From Trichaptum fuscoviolaceum (lineage: Eukaryota > Basidiomycota > Agaricomycetes > Hymenochaetales > Trichaptaceae), in the NCBI GenBank assembly GCA_910574455.1, contig CAJSYZ010000011.1, positions 2,604,001-2,668,000 on the forward strand: 64,000 bases of DNA, written 5' to 3'. Position 1 is the first letter of the stretch, and the number at the start of each line of letters is the position of its first letter. A model generated the notes under the pieces. It worked only from the letters and a program-made list of their open reading frames with translations. It had not been told where the DNA came from and made no database searches. The translations under genes and the position numbers were made by a program. Shown here piece by piece: positions 1-13,000 of this stretch.

Positions 1-3000
1 GGAGCTCGTAATGAGCGGTCTTCATTCTGATAATGAATGCCGACAGTCTGAGCCGATCATTGCACAGTGACTCATTACGACTGGAGAACCTTCAGGATCG
101 CCACATCGACAGAGCAGATGAAAGCATCACAAATTCTGGCCGTATCAGGTGCATGGATGCTAGCAATCTGACTGAGGACGATGGTCGCCGAAATTCTCAT
201 CACGGACTAACTTTCGAAAGACTTCGACAAGCGTGGGGGCAATGTGATGTTTTTCGCTACGTTGTAAGTCGGGCGGTGATCGAAGGACTTCGTCCTACTG
301 AGAAGCTTGAGGGCCGGAGAGCTGTCTCGTCCGAAAGGAAGCGAGGATATTAGGAACTGGACGCTCATCGGCTATTGCTCGCGAGGGCTTCGATGGGGTA
401 CATGGCCTGGATGGTACCAAGAATCAACTCGGCAGGTCGGCAGTGCGAATCCGGAGTGAGCGAAGTCGTGTTCCGAGCTTGAACCTACATTAGACTTGTT
501 GGTTAATGTGGGGTGTAGGACCTGTAGGTGGATGCGAAGATGCTGCAAGTTAAGACGCCCATTTCTCGATCGAGCTTTCTCGACTTCCACGATTTCTACT
601 ATTAGTATGTAGGGACGCGAGTGTGAATGGACTGTCGAGCTGGACCGTCGGTGGGAAACGAGACTATACCCGCGAAACGCTACAACGCGTCATTTTTTCG
701 AAGTCACAATTCACCATAGCAGTACGCCCCGGATCCGGATTTCTCACCTCATGGCGAAACGTCTGCTTTGCGCTCTTCTTGGTGCCTTTCTGGATCCCCT
801 TATCGGTAAAATATTCCCATCCGAGAACGCCCAGGGAGGTTTGAACTTCCAGGCAAAGCAGAGCGATATGAGGTTCCTGGAGTAAGGCCACGTCCGGAGG
901 CTTTGTTTGGCAAGTGATGCTCTCTACATAAAGAGCCAAATGGTCTGCGAAGCCTGCTCCGAGTCGCTTTCGCGCGTAAAATCTCATGGTTGTTGACTAT
1001 CGACAATTCCGTCAAAGCAACTCAGTGGTCAGCGATTGCTTAACTTAAAATGCAGTTTTATCGTCTGTTGAGCGGCAAAGCGACCATTTAGACCCAGCCT
1101 CCTAGTAGAGCTCTTGGACCATAGGCGCAGCCACTGATGATCTACCGCCAAGGCCATGGGTGCTCGGGAATTTCCTCTTTTGTGTTGCCCCGGATCGGCA
1201 ACTGCATACGTCATTAGTCGTAGCCCGTTCTTGACACCGTTGAGTATGTTTCGACACGTATGCAGAAAAGAGGAACAAGTCAGGAAAGACTTCGTAAAGA
1301 GAATAGTGGCAATGAGGACAACAATCATTCGTCACGATGCGCACAGTTCTGGATTCCCCCAAGGAGATACGCAAACAACGTATACCTTAACACCGTGACA
1401 AGGAATAAAAAGGCAGAACTAAAGGGGTTATTAAGGAGGTTAGTCAGCTGCAGTCATTATATGATCTCCAGACTGAGATCTTTATGCATCTGATTTCATT
1501 CAGGATCAGCTTTCAGAAGCTTTCTTCATGATGCATCTTAAAACCGGTACTCTGATGTACTGCACTTGCACATTCGAAACCTTTCCGATCGGTGAGGCGA
1601 CACTCAGCTTGTACGACTTCATGGACTAATCGATACCGAATGTTGCAGTGATCAAACCTTGTGCGTGAAGCAGCTTCGATACTATACAGGCGAACTCTGC
1701 ACAAACTGGTCTTGAACGGATTGTGTGCCTAGAGCAGCGCTGATGGCCGATGATTGCCCTATCCAACTCATTACGCTGTCTTGGCTTACAGAGGCCGCTC
1801 GATCATTAGTCAATCGTCGACAGCGGCCTTCACTCATGGTATCGACTCGGATGCTATGTTTATATTGATAGGTTTTGCACTTAAAGCGGCATACTAGTTC
1901 GTGTCAACATGCCATCCGGTTGACAGAACATCTCCAGGACCTGTAGCTGCAACTAGTCCATGCCACCCAATTCCTGCCGTGATCTTCAGACCTCAGCCAA
2001 TCAGAAAGTATATCCCAAGGTGCCCAGACAGCCTCAAGCTACCTGAGTCAAAACGCCCGATCACGGCTGTACCCACGACCGTCTGCGTAGACACACACAC
2101 TCACAGTCTATCACGAACGGCAACGTTTGATGGCATGTTGAGTTACATGCGCTGGAGGAAAGCTATGGACGCATGCTCCCGCACCGGTCCCAAACGGCGC
2201 CGGCAGGCTCAAAACAGGATATATGCGTAGATGCATAACAACCGTGGTCAGTGACTATTTAAGCTACACTCGAGCTGCAAGCAAGTTTACGTTTCTCAGA
2301 CAGATTGCTGATAATATCATATGATGTGAAATTATCTATATAGTATGTACACTTGAACTGAAATGGGAACTAGGACCTGGGCTGATCTCGGATTCAGCAC
2401 GAAGGAATCCAGAGGTTCTGTATGTATAGGCAGTGCGTGATACGATCGACGCCGACGTCAGACCTCAACGCCACGTACATTTTCAAATTGCATTAGAGTC
2501 CATTCCAAGAGCTGAACTAGCTGCATTCATGCCATCAGAGGGTCGAGGAGGGTATATATTACCGAACTTCCTTGTTCTTTGAAGCCATACTTACTATCCA
2601 CTGAGCTCTTGGCTCTTGTACTCGTTATTCGGCCATTTGCTGTACAAGCAACCCGGTTCCAGTTAGAACTCGCAATCATTTGAATTTGACGGAGAACGCA
2701 GATCGTCCGTTGCGCCCGAGTACAGGTACTTAGCTGCCTATGTATTAAGATGATTAGGAGCGCCCGATTTGATCAATCCGACGAAGACAAGCTGGTATTA
2801 CGGAAAATGTAACTTGTGCTCGAGGTTCATGAGATGGTAGAGTCCTTAAAATATATTGTTATGATTGCATATATCTCAGTGGCTTGCTAAAATGATCTTT
2901 TATCTGATGCAGGAGCTTTATATGACGCTGCGGCCATCAACAGGAGCCTGGGACAGAAGGAATTAGGGCGGTATATTGAATGAAGCAACCCGTGATGTTC

Positions 3001-6000
3001 TGCGTACGCTTTTCGGGCTCAGACGCCTGATCGCAGTGGTGATCACATGTATTGTTAACTGGATGGGACTGGATAGCAGAGCCACCAGATATAAGGGCGC
3101 AGATTTCGAAGCAAATTGTGCTGCCAGTGATGTTGATGGTCGCATTTAGTGGCGCGGATGACCCTCAGACTGGGAGAGACCCAAAACCGGGCGGTGCAGT
3201 CGTCGTGCTACCTTGTTCGGCGACTTACGACCTGCTTGCGACCTGAATATAGCACTCGTATAAAACCAGTACCATTGTGTAGTTCTCCTTGTGCTTTGTT
3301 CTCCCCGTATAGTAAGCACAGCTACAACAGCGGCAGAGGCACATACATATATTTGCGAGTCCGCTTGTATAGAAGCTCGTTTTGGGATCCGTGATTGATT
3401 AGTCAGCTACCACTCAGGCTGGCAGTATTGGTACCAGTAACTTTAGAGTCTACACTTTTCAAGTTGTCAATGCCATTGCGCTGAATATTTGCTGCTCTTC
3501 ATTTGCGCAACTTCAAGCACTTTCGGGCGTCTACTTTCTGCGATCGAGAGAAAGGCGCGCATCGACTCGGAAGCGATCCCCATCAGATTAGTATGAACTT
3601 GAAAGAGATGCGAGCGCTCTCTCGAGCGCTGGCATTTAGTGGCTCTGCTACTACTACTATAGTAGTAGTGCGATACTATCTAGACGCTAAGGCCGGATAT
3701 AAGCGCACACTGGCAGGCTCTTCTGATGGCACTACTCGTACTAGTATCCGTGCGCGATGACTTGGAAACAGACAGGCGCCCGACGACTGTTTCTACTACT
3801 CGAACACAACTTGAACAGGTTCAATGCAATTCCCGTAATCTCGGGCGTTTACTCATTCGTCAACAGGACGAATGGAACAAGCGCGAATACCGGAGGAAAC
3901 CAATCCCGCAACTCTGATTCTTCGAAATTACTGCTCTGCGAATATATCTCGACGGGTTTGCCCGTGGTCACGGTCATATTAGAGGGTGATGGAGTTGGGA
4001 ACAATGGTTCCTGTCAATGGAAGGGGAAGACTCAAAGGACGCCACGAAAACTTTAGGTGATGTAACGAATAACAATAGTCCAATTCACCCCCACTGGCAT
4101 GTCTGTGCTGTTCTGTTCTTACTTTCTATGAAAGGTCTTTGTTAGCATGCTTGGAGGACACCTTCACAATCGCCTCCTATTCGTTATCGTTCCTTGGACA
4201 CGGGGTTCCTATCATGCTCCAGCACAGCGTCTCATACGTGCGGGACAGCATTGCTCTGAGTCTGAGCTTACCGTGACTAGGAAAGGAGGACGAGTCTATC
4301 TACGACGACTCAAAGTGACGCTAAAGCCATCATGGCTCCTGTCTCGTGAAGAACTTCCCAGAACCCTCGACTCCTTTTCCAAAAATGCCGTGCGCTCGAG
4401 TCTATACTCGTGTAGTGTAGCGACTGCGGACCAAGCTCGGACTCGAAAACCCCACTCAACTCTCACGTCCATTCACTCTCTACGGACCCTCTCCGGGCCA
4501 TTCTTATACCACTGGGTTCCAGCGGAAGTCAATCGCGCGAAGGTTCGGCGGGGGGAGAGCTCTCATTTCGAGGGATATTATCGTGACGCACAGTCGCCGA
4601 AGGTCGTTGGAGCTTGATACAGTCAGTCCACTGTAATATGAAAAGACCTTGGCCGGAAGAAGATCTTCACAGCCTCGCCAAAAGAAGGTCGAGTCAATGC
4701 AACGTGCATTAAGGGGTCCATCACTCAGCCGTCCTTTGAACACAGATAACCTCTACGTCCACATAATGCGCGTGCGCAGGCTCTTCGAATGAACAGATGC
4801 TTTGCCTATTACGAACCGGCTGTGTACAGCCCCCTGTAATATTAATTGTCAGTCAGTGAATTGCACTCACTCCTCAATGCCGCACAACGGACTCAAAGAA
4901 GTGCTGTAGAACCAGCCTGGATCATACTGCACCAACGTGCGCAAGGCTTCATTCGGTATCTGCGATTACACACAGCGCGATATCAGTACCATCCGGAGAC
5001 GAGAGATAGATCCGACCAGACGCCCCGAAGCTGGAGGAAGAAGCATCTGGCACACCGGTCACGGTCATGATCGCGGGTATATTGGTTCCATCTATAACCG
5101 CCACTTTGTTTTCCACCAGCATTAGAAGCTTCTGCGTATCCGATTCCTGTGAGCTGAGAGGAAAGACAATGATCCTTGTATGTGGTACGTAACTACGCGA
5201 ACCCTTTTGGACGTAAAACCAAGCTCGGATGCGGCGATTTGTACAGTTTCGGAGACTCAGACCCATGTATGTTTTTGCTGCCAATGACTGAAAACAAATA
5301 GGCAAGCTAGGACATCGGCACTGAGAATAGATGCTTTGTGGAGCACGTGTGTATCTGTGATATATACATATAACAGAAGAAGGGGAAGATCGGCAGATAT
5401 GAATACCAAGAGATTGGAATAGGATGCGGCTTGTGGTATACGCCTCAAAGCTTGAGCCCTCAGTGGGTGTGGGGCGTATGGGTGCGAGCTGCATTGAGCA
5501 TCAAGCTTAACTAGAGATAAGTACAAGATAGATCTAATGCCAGTGACGTCGACGTCGACAGGAGCCCAATTTACATCTGTCGGTAAAACACACAACACAT
5601 AACACATACACAGACCGGCCGGTAACCATCAACCCTCATACCAGCTCCCATTCGAGTTAAACCCACTCTGTTTCGACGTGGCATTGCATTTTGTTTAGAT
5701 CTACATACATATATCCATGTCCGGCCGGCGGACGCGCCTGAAACGATGAAACGCACATTGGTTATTGTTCCGAAATGCCCCAACGCTAAACGTCAAGTTG
5801 GTTATATGGCTGCGACTGGCATGTTCAAGAGATAAACAAACTATCACAGCAGGAGGAAGATTCGCCGCCCGGGATTGGAGGTTCCCGGCTGTCAGAGGAA
5901 TTTGACTCCGGCCGGTCTCCGGAATTTGTCCATCCTGTCCATCTGCCAGTGTCTGACATGTCGTAACTGCATCAAGAAAATGCCTTCATTTTATTCATCT

Positions 6001-6119
6001 TTTACAACTTTTTGTGGATTGTTCTCAGCAATGTGCACGAGAACACCCATGAGAACTAATATATACGATGAGCTTTTCTTAGTTACAGATCCGGTAAGAT
6101 ATAAGTACGTATTGTGACA
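1..6119. other. Stretch with no supported gene
   Basis: I find no convincing coding gene here on either strand. Open frames are short, lack recognisable domains and do not join through plausible introns. The best of them is a minus-strand open stretch around 4950-5200 whose C-terminal part is Ser/Gly-rich, but I could not extend it upstream. A small triplet palindrome (CTACTACTA/TAGTAGTAG) lies near 3649-3670. The segment may hold intergenic DNA, non-coding transcripts or old transposon remnants too decayed to read by eye. Confidence 0.5.
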
Positions 6120-7760
6120 AGAATGGAGGATTGAGATGAAGAAAGACACAAGAAAGTAGAAAAATTAAGAATGTAAGAAGAGGAGAAAGGGGGAAGGAGG
6201 AAAGCAGCGATCCGGGCTGAATATATAGCTGAAGATATCATCAAAAGCGAGATAAAGCGGTATGGGATGTGGTGAGGTGAGGCAAGCAATGCAGTAGACG
6301 TAATGCATGAAGGACGAGGTAGGATTGGCGTAAGTACGGAGGATGGAAGGTATGAGACTGCAAATAATCGAGATATAAAAGCAGAGAGAAGAAGAAAAAG
6401 ATGTCCATGGAGAAGAAAGGAGAAAAGCAAAGAGTTATACATTCATTATTACATACACCAGAGACAAAGAGAGAGGATTGCACAAAGAAAACCACAGAGC
6501 AGCAACGACAGCAGCTTCCCGCAGCGGGGTGGAGCGAGCCAAGCTAAGACCAGGGATGAATCGAATCTTGAATCCGAGAGTATACGCGAAAGCCACTTCC
6601 ATAATACGGGAAGAAAACGTAAACGCGCATGCGCAGGACGACCAGAAAGTGCTAAGACGCAAACGACCGAAGCCCGTAATATGTACGACCCAATGTACAG
6701 GAAAAAAAAACCCCCGGTCCGCACCACCACCAGACCTCATGCCGCACACACGCACACAACACGTTTTTAAAAAAAAAGGGAGTCGGATGATTCAGGGGAG
6801 AGATAAAGAAGAAAAAAGGGAAGAAAGGGTGCATAAAGGGGGGCATAAAGAGCATAATTTGTCGACTGTTTGACTGACTTTTAACATGATTTGGCATAAA
6901 ACGTAAGGACAGGTCGTTCAGGAAGGAGGAGTGAGGAAGAGAAAATCGTTCAGGTTCATGAAATCCATCATATACGTGTGCGAGAGTGCGAGGAAAAAAG
7001 ATATTACATGATTGTGTGTGTGTATGTGCGGTGTGTGCGTGCGAGATGCATATAAAGTAAGGTGATATGTATACGGCTTGAAAAAAAGCAATGCGAGGTG
7101 GGGCTGGGTGTATGCAACAAATAAGTACCAAGGTGAATGGCCAACAAATAATCACAGAGGGAGAAAAAAAGTACACAGAAGATGGACGCAAATATAGTGC
7201 AACAAACGATGGATGCGAGAAAGCTTTTTGGTACAGATGTAGGTGTTATGTGCATGGTATGCGTGCGTGTCGATAGATAAGTAGGAGGTGGTAAGGGGTT
7301 GAGGTTGTCGCTAATATAATAATCCGCTGTAATTGTCGCTGAGAAGATCGCAAGAGGTCGCAATAAAGAAGTAGCTTCCGCAAGCGCATAAGATATCCAC
7401 CATATGTTTCGTCGCATAAGATAAATTGGCCATAGCAGATCGCGCTGCGCAGGGCGGGCCCATCCACCTCTACACTCTCGTTGTCAGAGAAAAAGGTAAA
7501 GTCAGGGCCGCCGATTGCGTCCTCTTCGGAGGGCGAGGAAGGCGTGGGAACTCAAAAAAGGACCTGGATATATGCGCTATTTTCCTACGCGCAATCGAGG
7601 ACATCCCACATCGCCGCCTTTTCTTGTCGAGGGCGGCGCGCCCTCCGCCTCGCTGACGGGACAGGACAATGTTACAGTTCAGCATACAACGCACTCACGC
7701 GCATGGCCAACACAGGCGAGTAACTGCCCGGATCAGCCAACGCGCGGGCCCAAGCTTGGA
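6120..7760. repeat. Purine-biased tract downstream of the cyclin gene
   Basis: From about 6120 to 7250 the plus strand is strongly purine-rich, with many A/G runs of 10-20 bases (for example near 6130-6200, 6370-6430 and 6780-6850). The minus strand is correspondingly CT-rich. A TG/CG-rich microsatellite-like patch sits at 7012-7050. The tract lies just 3' of the minus-strand cyclin gene, so it could be its 3' UTR or the terminator-side spacer. Long open frames on both strands here come from the composition bias and have no domain logic. From 7260 to 7760 I see no further gene. Confidence 0.55.
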
Positions 7761-9757
7761 TTACCAAACGCACGGCACGGTGAACGTTCTAAGCGCTTTG
7801 CTCCTCTCGCCAGTCCTTGAGCTCGAATTGCTTTCCTTCTTCTGCTGCGCGGAGCTACTCATCGTGCGCTCGTTCCACTCCATCCGCTCGCGCTGTTGCT
7901 GCTGCTGATGTCTACTGCGTTCCTCTCCCTGTCCTTGTCTCATGCTCATACTCAAGTCCTCATCTGACGTCTCCTTCTTCACCGACACGCCGTGCCGCTG
8001 GTGCTGCATCGCGCCCAAATCCAAGTCTTCCTGACTCGCATTCGCACTGCTCATCCCCGATGCGCCGCCCCCGAAAGAGGGCACAGCGATCGCGGACGCA
8101 CTCTGGCTGCGCGTCGGCATCTGGTGCACCTGCGTGTGCTGGCTCCCGTGCTGCGTCGACACCGGCGGGATGGTCACCATGTTCACCATAATCGGCATCT
8201 GCTGTCCCATGAAGCCCTGCTGGCTGGCGAACTGCTGCCCGTAGTTGACGGCCGCGAACTGGTGCGCCTGGTGCGCCGCGGGGAGCGAGTAGCTCTTGAC
8301 GAGCTGGCCGGCGGAGTTCATCATCCGGTTCATGTACGCACTCGTCGTCATGCCCGGCGCGGAATTCGGCGGCGTCTCGAGCACACTGCTCTCCGTCGAG
8401 CTGGGGCTCGGGCTCGCTTCCTTGTCGCCCTGCGACAAGTCCGACGACGTCGACGACGAGGGCGGCGGCGTGCCGGGGGGCGTGGGGTACGTGCCTTCCG
8501 TCGCATTGCTGGAGCTGCGGACCGGTACCGGTGCAGCCAACATGTTGTATGAAGGCGCGCCCGACGAGATCGCCGTGTTGAGCGGAGGAAGCACCGGCTT
8601 GCTGATGGCATTGTGCACGGGCGAAGTGTCCATCGGCACACCCGCTGAGATCGGCTTGACGCCCTGTGCGAACGGCATCTGCACACCGTAGTCCGTGGGC
8701 GTCGGGAGCTGCTGGTTTCCGGCGATTCCTTCTTCCTGCTTGATGTGCACGGGTGACGGTGCGACTGACGAAGGCGACGGGATGGGACTCGGGTTCGATT
8801 GCTGCGCATTCGACAAAGACGCCGGGGGCGCGAGCAGCGGCTGTCCACCCACACCAAACGCCAGCTGCATCTGCACGCCGTGGGCATACGGGCCCGGTCT
8901 GGAGTATATGCGTCTCACCTCGCCCTCAAACCTGCGCAAGTCGTCGCCGGGGACATTGAGCTGCCACTCCAAGTACGCACACATCTCACGCTCCATCTGG
9001 TTGATCTCGCGGAGGGCGAACATGGCCTGGCCGACGACGGCCCAGGACTTGTTGCTGTACGTGTCGTCGCACACGACCTTGCTCGCGATCATGAACGCGG
9101 AGAGGAAGAGGCGGTGGCCCGAGGAGCCGCGTGCGGCGGGAAAGCGGGTCTTGAGGCGGTGGAGGAGCGCGAGGGCGGTGAAGGTGACGGAGGGGTGCAG
9201 GCGCGTGCGGTGGAGTGCGTAAGCGACGAAGTGGGCGAGTGTGAGCGGGATGTTCGGATGCGAGGTCGAGGAGCCTGCGGCCGGCTGCGGAGGCGGGAGC
9301 GTCTCGGGACAGTTGAAGGTGTGTGCGACAAATCGGGCACAGAGTTTCGCGGTCTCTTCGTGGCCGTAGTACGTCTCGGGACCATGGTGCTGGTGGGCTG
9401 AAGCTGCCTGGCTTGCACTGCTCGATCCGTGTCCGTGCGCACTGCTGCTCTGCTGTTGCTGCTGAGTAGTCGAAGACTTGGGTAGGTGAGAAACAAAATG
9501 GAGGGGGCTTGGAGACAACTACTCACGGAAGACTTGTGCGGGACGGGCGGTGCCTGCTGCTGCTGTTGCTGCTGGTTTGCACTCTGCGCTTGCGCCAGAG
9601 CCTGCTGTTGTGCCTGAGCCTGAGCCTGCGCCTGTTGCTGCTGCTGGACGCGATAAGCCTTGCGGAACGGCGAGTGGGACGAATGCGGGGCGGAGACGGA
9701 GGAGGTGGACGCGGCGGAGTGATGGCGGGGGATCTGGGGGCCGTATACGGAGGCCAT
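7761..9757 (-). CDS. PCL-type (Pho85-family) cyclin
   Basis: Predicted 648-residue protein from two exons (9757-9527 and 9476-7761) joined in phase 0 across a 50-nt intron with a GTGAGT donor and an acceptor ending CCCAAG. The N-terminus is Gln/Ala-rich with poly-Q runs. A single cyclin box follows at roughly residues 113-255. It contains the sequence CDDTYSNKSW, which I associate with fungal Pcl1/Pcl2-like cyclins, then an EINQMEREMCAYLEWQL helix. The remaining C-terminal ~390 residues are disordered and rich in Ser-Pro, Gln and Met, with several SP sites that could be CDK targets. Such cyclins activate a Pho85-type kinase in G1 progression or morphogenesis. I chose the start because it gives the first ATG in frame with the box. 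The last ~20 residues are not diagnostic, so the C-terminal end is less certain. Confidence 0.9.
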
Positions 9758-10017
9758 GGTCGTTGCTAGTCGTGTCGTCGTCGCTGTTGCCGCGTGGGAG
9801 AGAGTCGTTCAAATCAGGTGGGCGCTGTTGCGATGGCGCTGGCGAATGGGGGGGTCTGACGCTGACGAAGGCGTAGACACCGAGCACGACGGCGGACGGG
9901 GGGCGAGGGCGGTGATGGGATGGGATGGGCGGAGGGGAGAGGACGTCGAGGGATATCTGGAGCGGTGGACCTGTGGGTGGGGTGATGAGTGAGGTCGAAC
10001 ACAAACATCCAGGGACC

Positions 10018-10025
10018 CTATATAG
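10018..10025 (-). promoter_or_regulatory. Possible TATA box of the cyclin gene
   Basis: On the minus strand the sequence reads CTATATAG, about 260 bases upstream of the cyclin ATG. It is the only clear TATA-like element in the proximal upstream region. The spacing would leave a 5' leader of about 200 bases. No transcript evidence is available, so this is a motif call only. Confidence 0.3.
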
Positions 10026-13000
10026 ACTCGAACACTCGCAGGCATTCGCAAACAGAATTCGATTTGGAAAACGGGGCCCTGGCTGTGCCATCTACACGCT
10101 GCAGTGCAAGACAGCGTGTCGTCCTCTTTAGGCCTTCCGGTCTCGGGGCCCCACTATCCGACACCCAAACATCCCGGGCACCCGATACAAACAAAGTTGA
10201 CTAAGCACCCGTGGCGGTGTTACCCATCAGAAACAGCGCAGAGCCACAGGAACACGAGAAAAGAGTCAGAAAAGAAAAAGGTTCCGCTTACGCACCTCAA
10301 GCAGTATGGGAACCGTGACGCTGAACAAACGTTCACAGTAAAGTTTATCGACTCGCTCTCGTCGTCGTCCTCCAACGTGTCTTCCGCACAATCGAAAAAC
10401 AATGCTTGATGGGCTCAAACTTCCCTTTCCTTCTGTCTCCTTATTTGTTCGGCTTGTGCCTCTTTTCGCCGTAAAGAGCTGTCGCCTTCTTTCAATCTGA
10501 GTAGTGGGCGATGGTACAGTCCCAGTGGCGCTCCATCTTGCGCTTCTTATATATGTTGTCGAGAATAAGCGTGTGGCCCTGTATCATTATCCATCGTGAC
10601 TCGGGCGTGCGGTTATCTTTTTCTTCTGCCACATCCAGCCAATAATCAAAACGCAGAGATTAGTGAAGATCTCGGCTAGTAATCGTGGCAATTTGTTGCG
10701 TCTTTCGGTAGAAACTTTGAATGATCCAGCTTAACCGGACAGTTGCAGCGGGCGCGTCGCGCGTCGGCGTGTTCGATCTAAGCGGACGCAGAGACGAAGA
10801 CGGTGCAGATCACGTTTGTGTCCCGGGGCCATCACAACTTTGAACCGGCGTATCATTTTGCAACCCATACCAACAATTCCGGACGAACCGAGCACTTCCG
10901 AGCCCAACGCACATACCAGCGCCCAAGCGCCCGCCCGTCGGGGAGGGCACGGCGGGCGACGGTGAGCATGCTCGAGATCGGCGGTGTGCGTTCCTCTGCT
11001 CTACCACACACTGCAGCGTTCTCAGCGTTACCGAGTGAGGCCGGCCGCAACTCAGGTTTCTTTCTCCATCCGTATGTATCACCTCTAACGCCCATTGGTC
11101 CGCGCTCGGTGGACCCACATCCGCACCCGAAGCACCACCTCGCCCTTCCCCGCACTCGTCACCGCAACTCTACCACTCCGTACGGCTCCTACGCGCCTCA
11201 CACAACAACAATGAACGCCGGGCTCAACATCTAGATTAAACGCTCATCCGTAGACCCAAAAGCTTTCCGAGCCCTCCATAAGTCGACACTTAATAGAGCC
11301 TAATAAACTGTTCGCCGGACGCCCATCACGCCCCGTGTCCACCTCCCGAGCCCACCCAGCGCCATACGAGCCATCGAGCCATCGCAGCCCTCGGGCTTTC
11401 GTCCCCCACGTTCAGTAATTGCTTACTTGAGTCCACATTACCCTTCTTAGAGTTCCACCCCCATCGCGTCCGAGTCCGAGATGTCAGAACTGTACCAACC
11501 TACAACAGACGTAGTGCTCCGTCCGTCTCTGTACAGTACGCGCCGGATACAAAGTATGTACATATGTACATCTGCTGAGCTCCGTCCTATCACGCCGGGT
11601 TCCACAATCCTCCGCTCCGAGTAACGAACACGAATCGACGGCTCGATCGTACGATACGGATGCACGATACATATATACGTGGCATTTGGCATTTAGGCAT
11701 CCTGAATTCGGATAGGCGACCAGAGGCGCGATAATACACGTAAAAATACGCATCCTTTACATACTGATCCACGTCGGCTGCATGCATACACTCAGCGCTT
11801 CGACGACCAGTAGCACCTCTATTTGAGTAAGCTTAATACCCCGCTCGACTCCATCATGAACTCCAGCTTCGTTCCAACTCATGTAGGTAAAAGTAGTACA
11901 GAAGATTTAACCAATTGCAAAGTTGTAGGTTTCATTTGCCGGAATGAGTGGATCCCCCTTCACAGCTTGAAATACGCGGTCTAATCAGAAACTTGCAGAC
12001 AGAGAGAGAGAGAGAGTACAATGCACATCATGCGTGCCCTGCTCTCAGGCTCACGACCACTGCGAATGACGTGGGCGAAGAAAAAAACCCAATGATAAGC
12101 GTGAGTGAGTGAGTGTGCGTGTATGTACATAGGAAAGAAAAAAATGGCTTTAGAAGATTCATTTCCGAGTCGTTTAGTCTGCAAAGGCTGTACGGAGCTG
12201 CGTCCCCTTTTTCTCGCAGAAGATTCATACAAACACCATGCTCCAAGGCCTCTCAGGCTGAGTCTCTTCTTCACGCTATTCCCGTGCGTTGTGTGCCGGT
12301 GTGAGTGCCGCTCGTGTCCTCAACATATTTGTTTTCTTAGCGCATGCCGCCGAGAGCACATTCAACACTTTCGTTTCACCACGTCGTGACTCTCTGCGAC
12401 TGGCACTGAACATGGTTAAGCTGACGCGGACTGTCAGTATATCTGCAGTTTAAGCGAAGGCCGGCGCCCGTCAATGTAATGTACATATGAACTGTATGTA
12501 TTTGATTCCGTTCCGCGTGCGCGCGCGTGCTCGAGAAACAATGAATGTGTGGTATATACATACTCTCCTGTGTACGAGTAACGGCGGATGACCGTGACTG
12601 GCATGACCATGAGACCCCAAGGTCCCAGGTCCTGATCCTGATTATCCTGAACTCCTCGTGTCCGCGTCCGTATCCGTGAGTGATTCAAGGAAAAGAATAT
12701 CCCGCGCGCAGGCTCGTGCCCACTTGCGCACTCCATCGCGTGTTCCGCCTCGGGGCTCAGGCCTCCATGATCTGACAGCACTACTTGCAGTGCGTCGTGA
12801 CAGCGCACACACTGCAGGCCATCCCGACGGTGAAGCTTGGCTTCTTTTCCCGAGAGGGGACTTGAACGCCCTGAGGCCGTTCGGCAGCCTGACCCCGGCC
12901 GGGCCACTGTGCAGCAAGCAAGATGAATATGAAGTTGGCGGAAAAGAGACAGCCGGATTCAGGCGACGAGGAACCGGGAATTGGCTGGCTTGCAGGGTTG

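Noticed and set aside
6652..7417. Overlapping minus-strand open frames of 137 and 179 residues
   Set aside because: They arise from the strand bias, are rich in Phe/Ser/His runs and have no domain.
7992..9401. Long plus-strand open frames opposite the cyclin gene
   Set aside because: Arg/Ala/Val-rich shadow frames of a GC-rich coding exon. The minus strand holds the real cyclin.
12820..12880. tRNA-like B box (GTTCAAGTCC) on the minus strand
   Set aside because: The T stem does not pair well and no acceptor stem or A box fits upstream. Probably chance.
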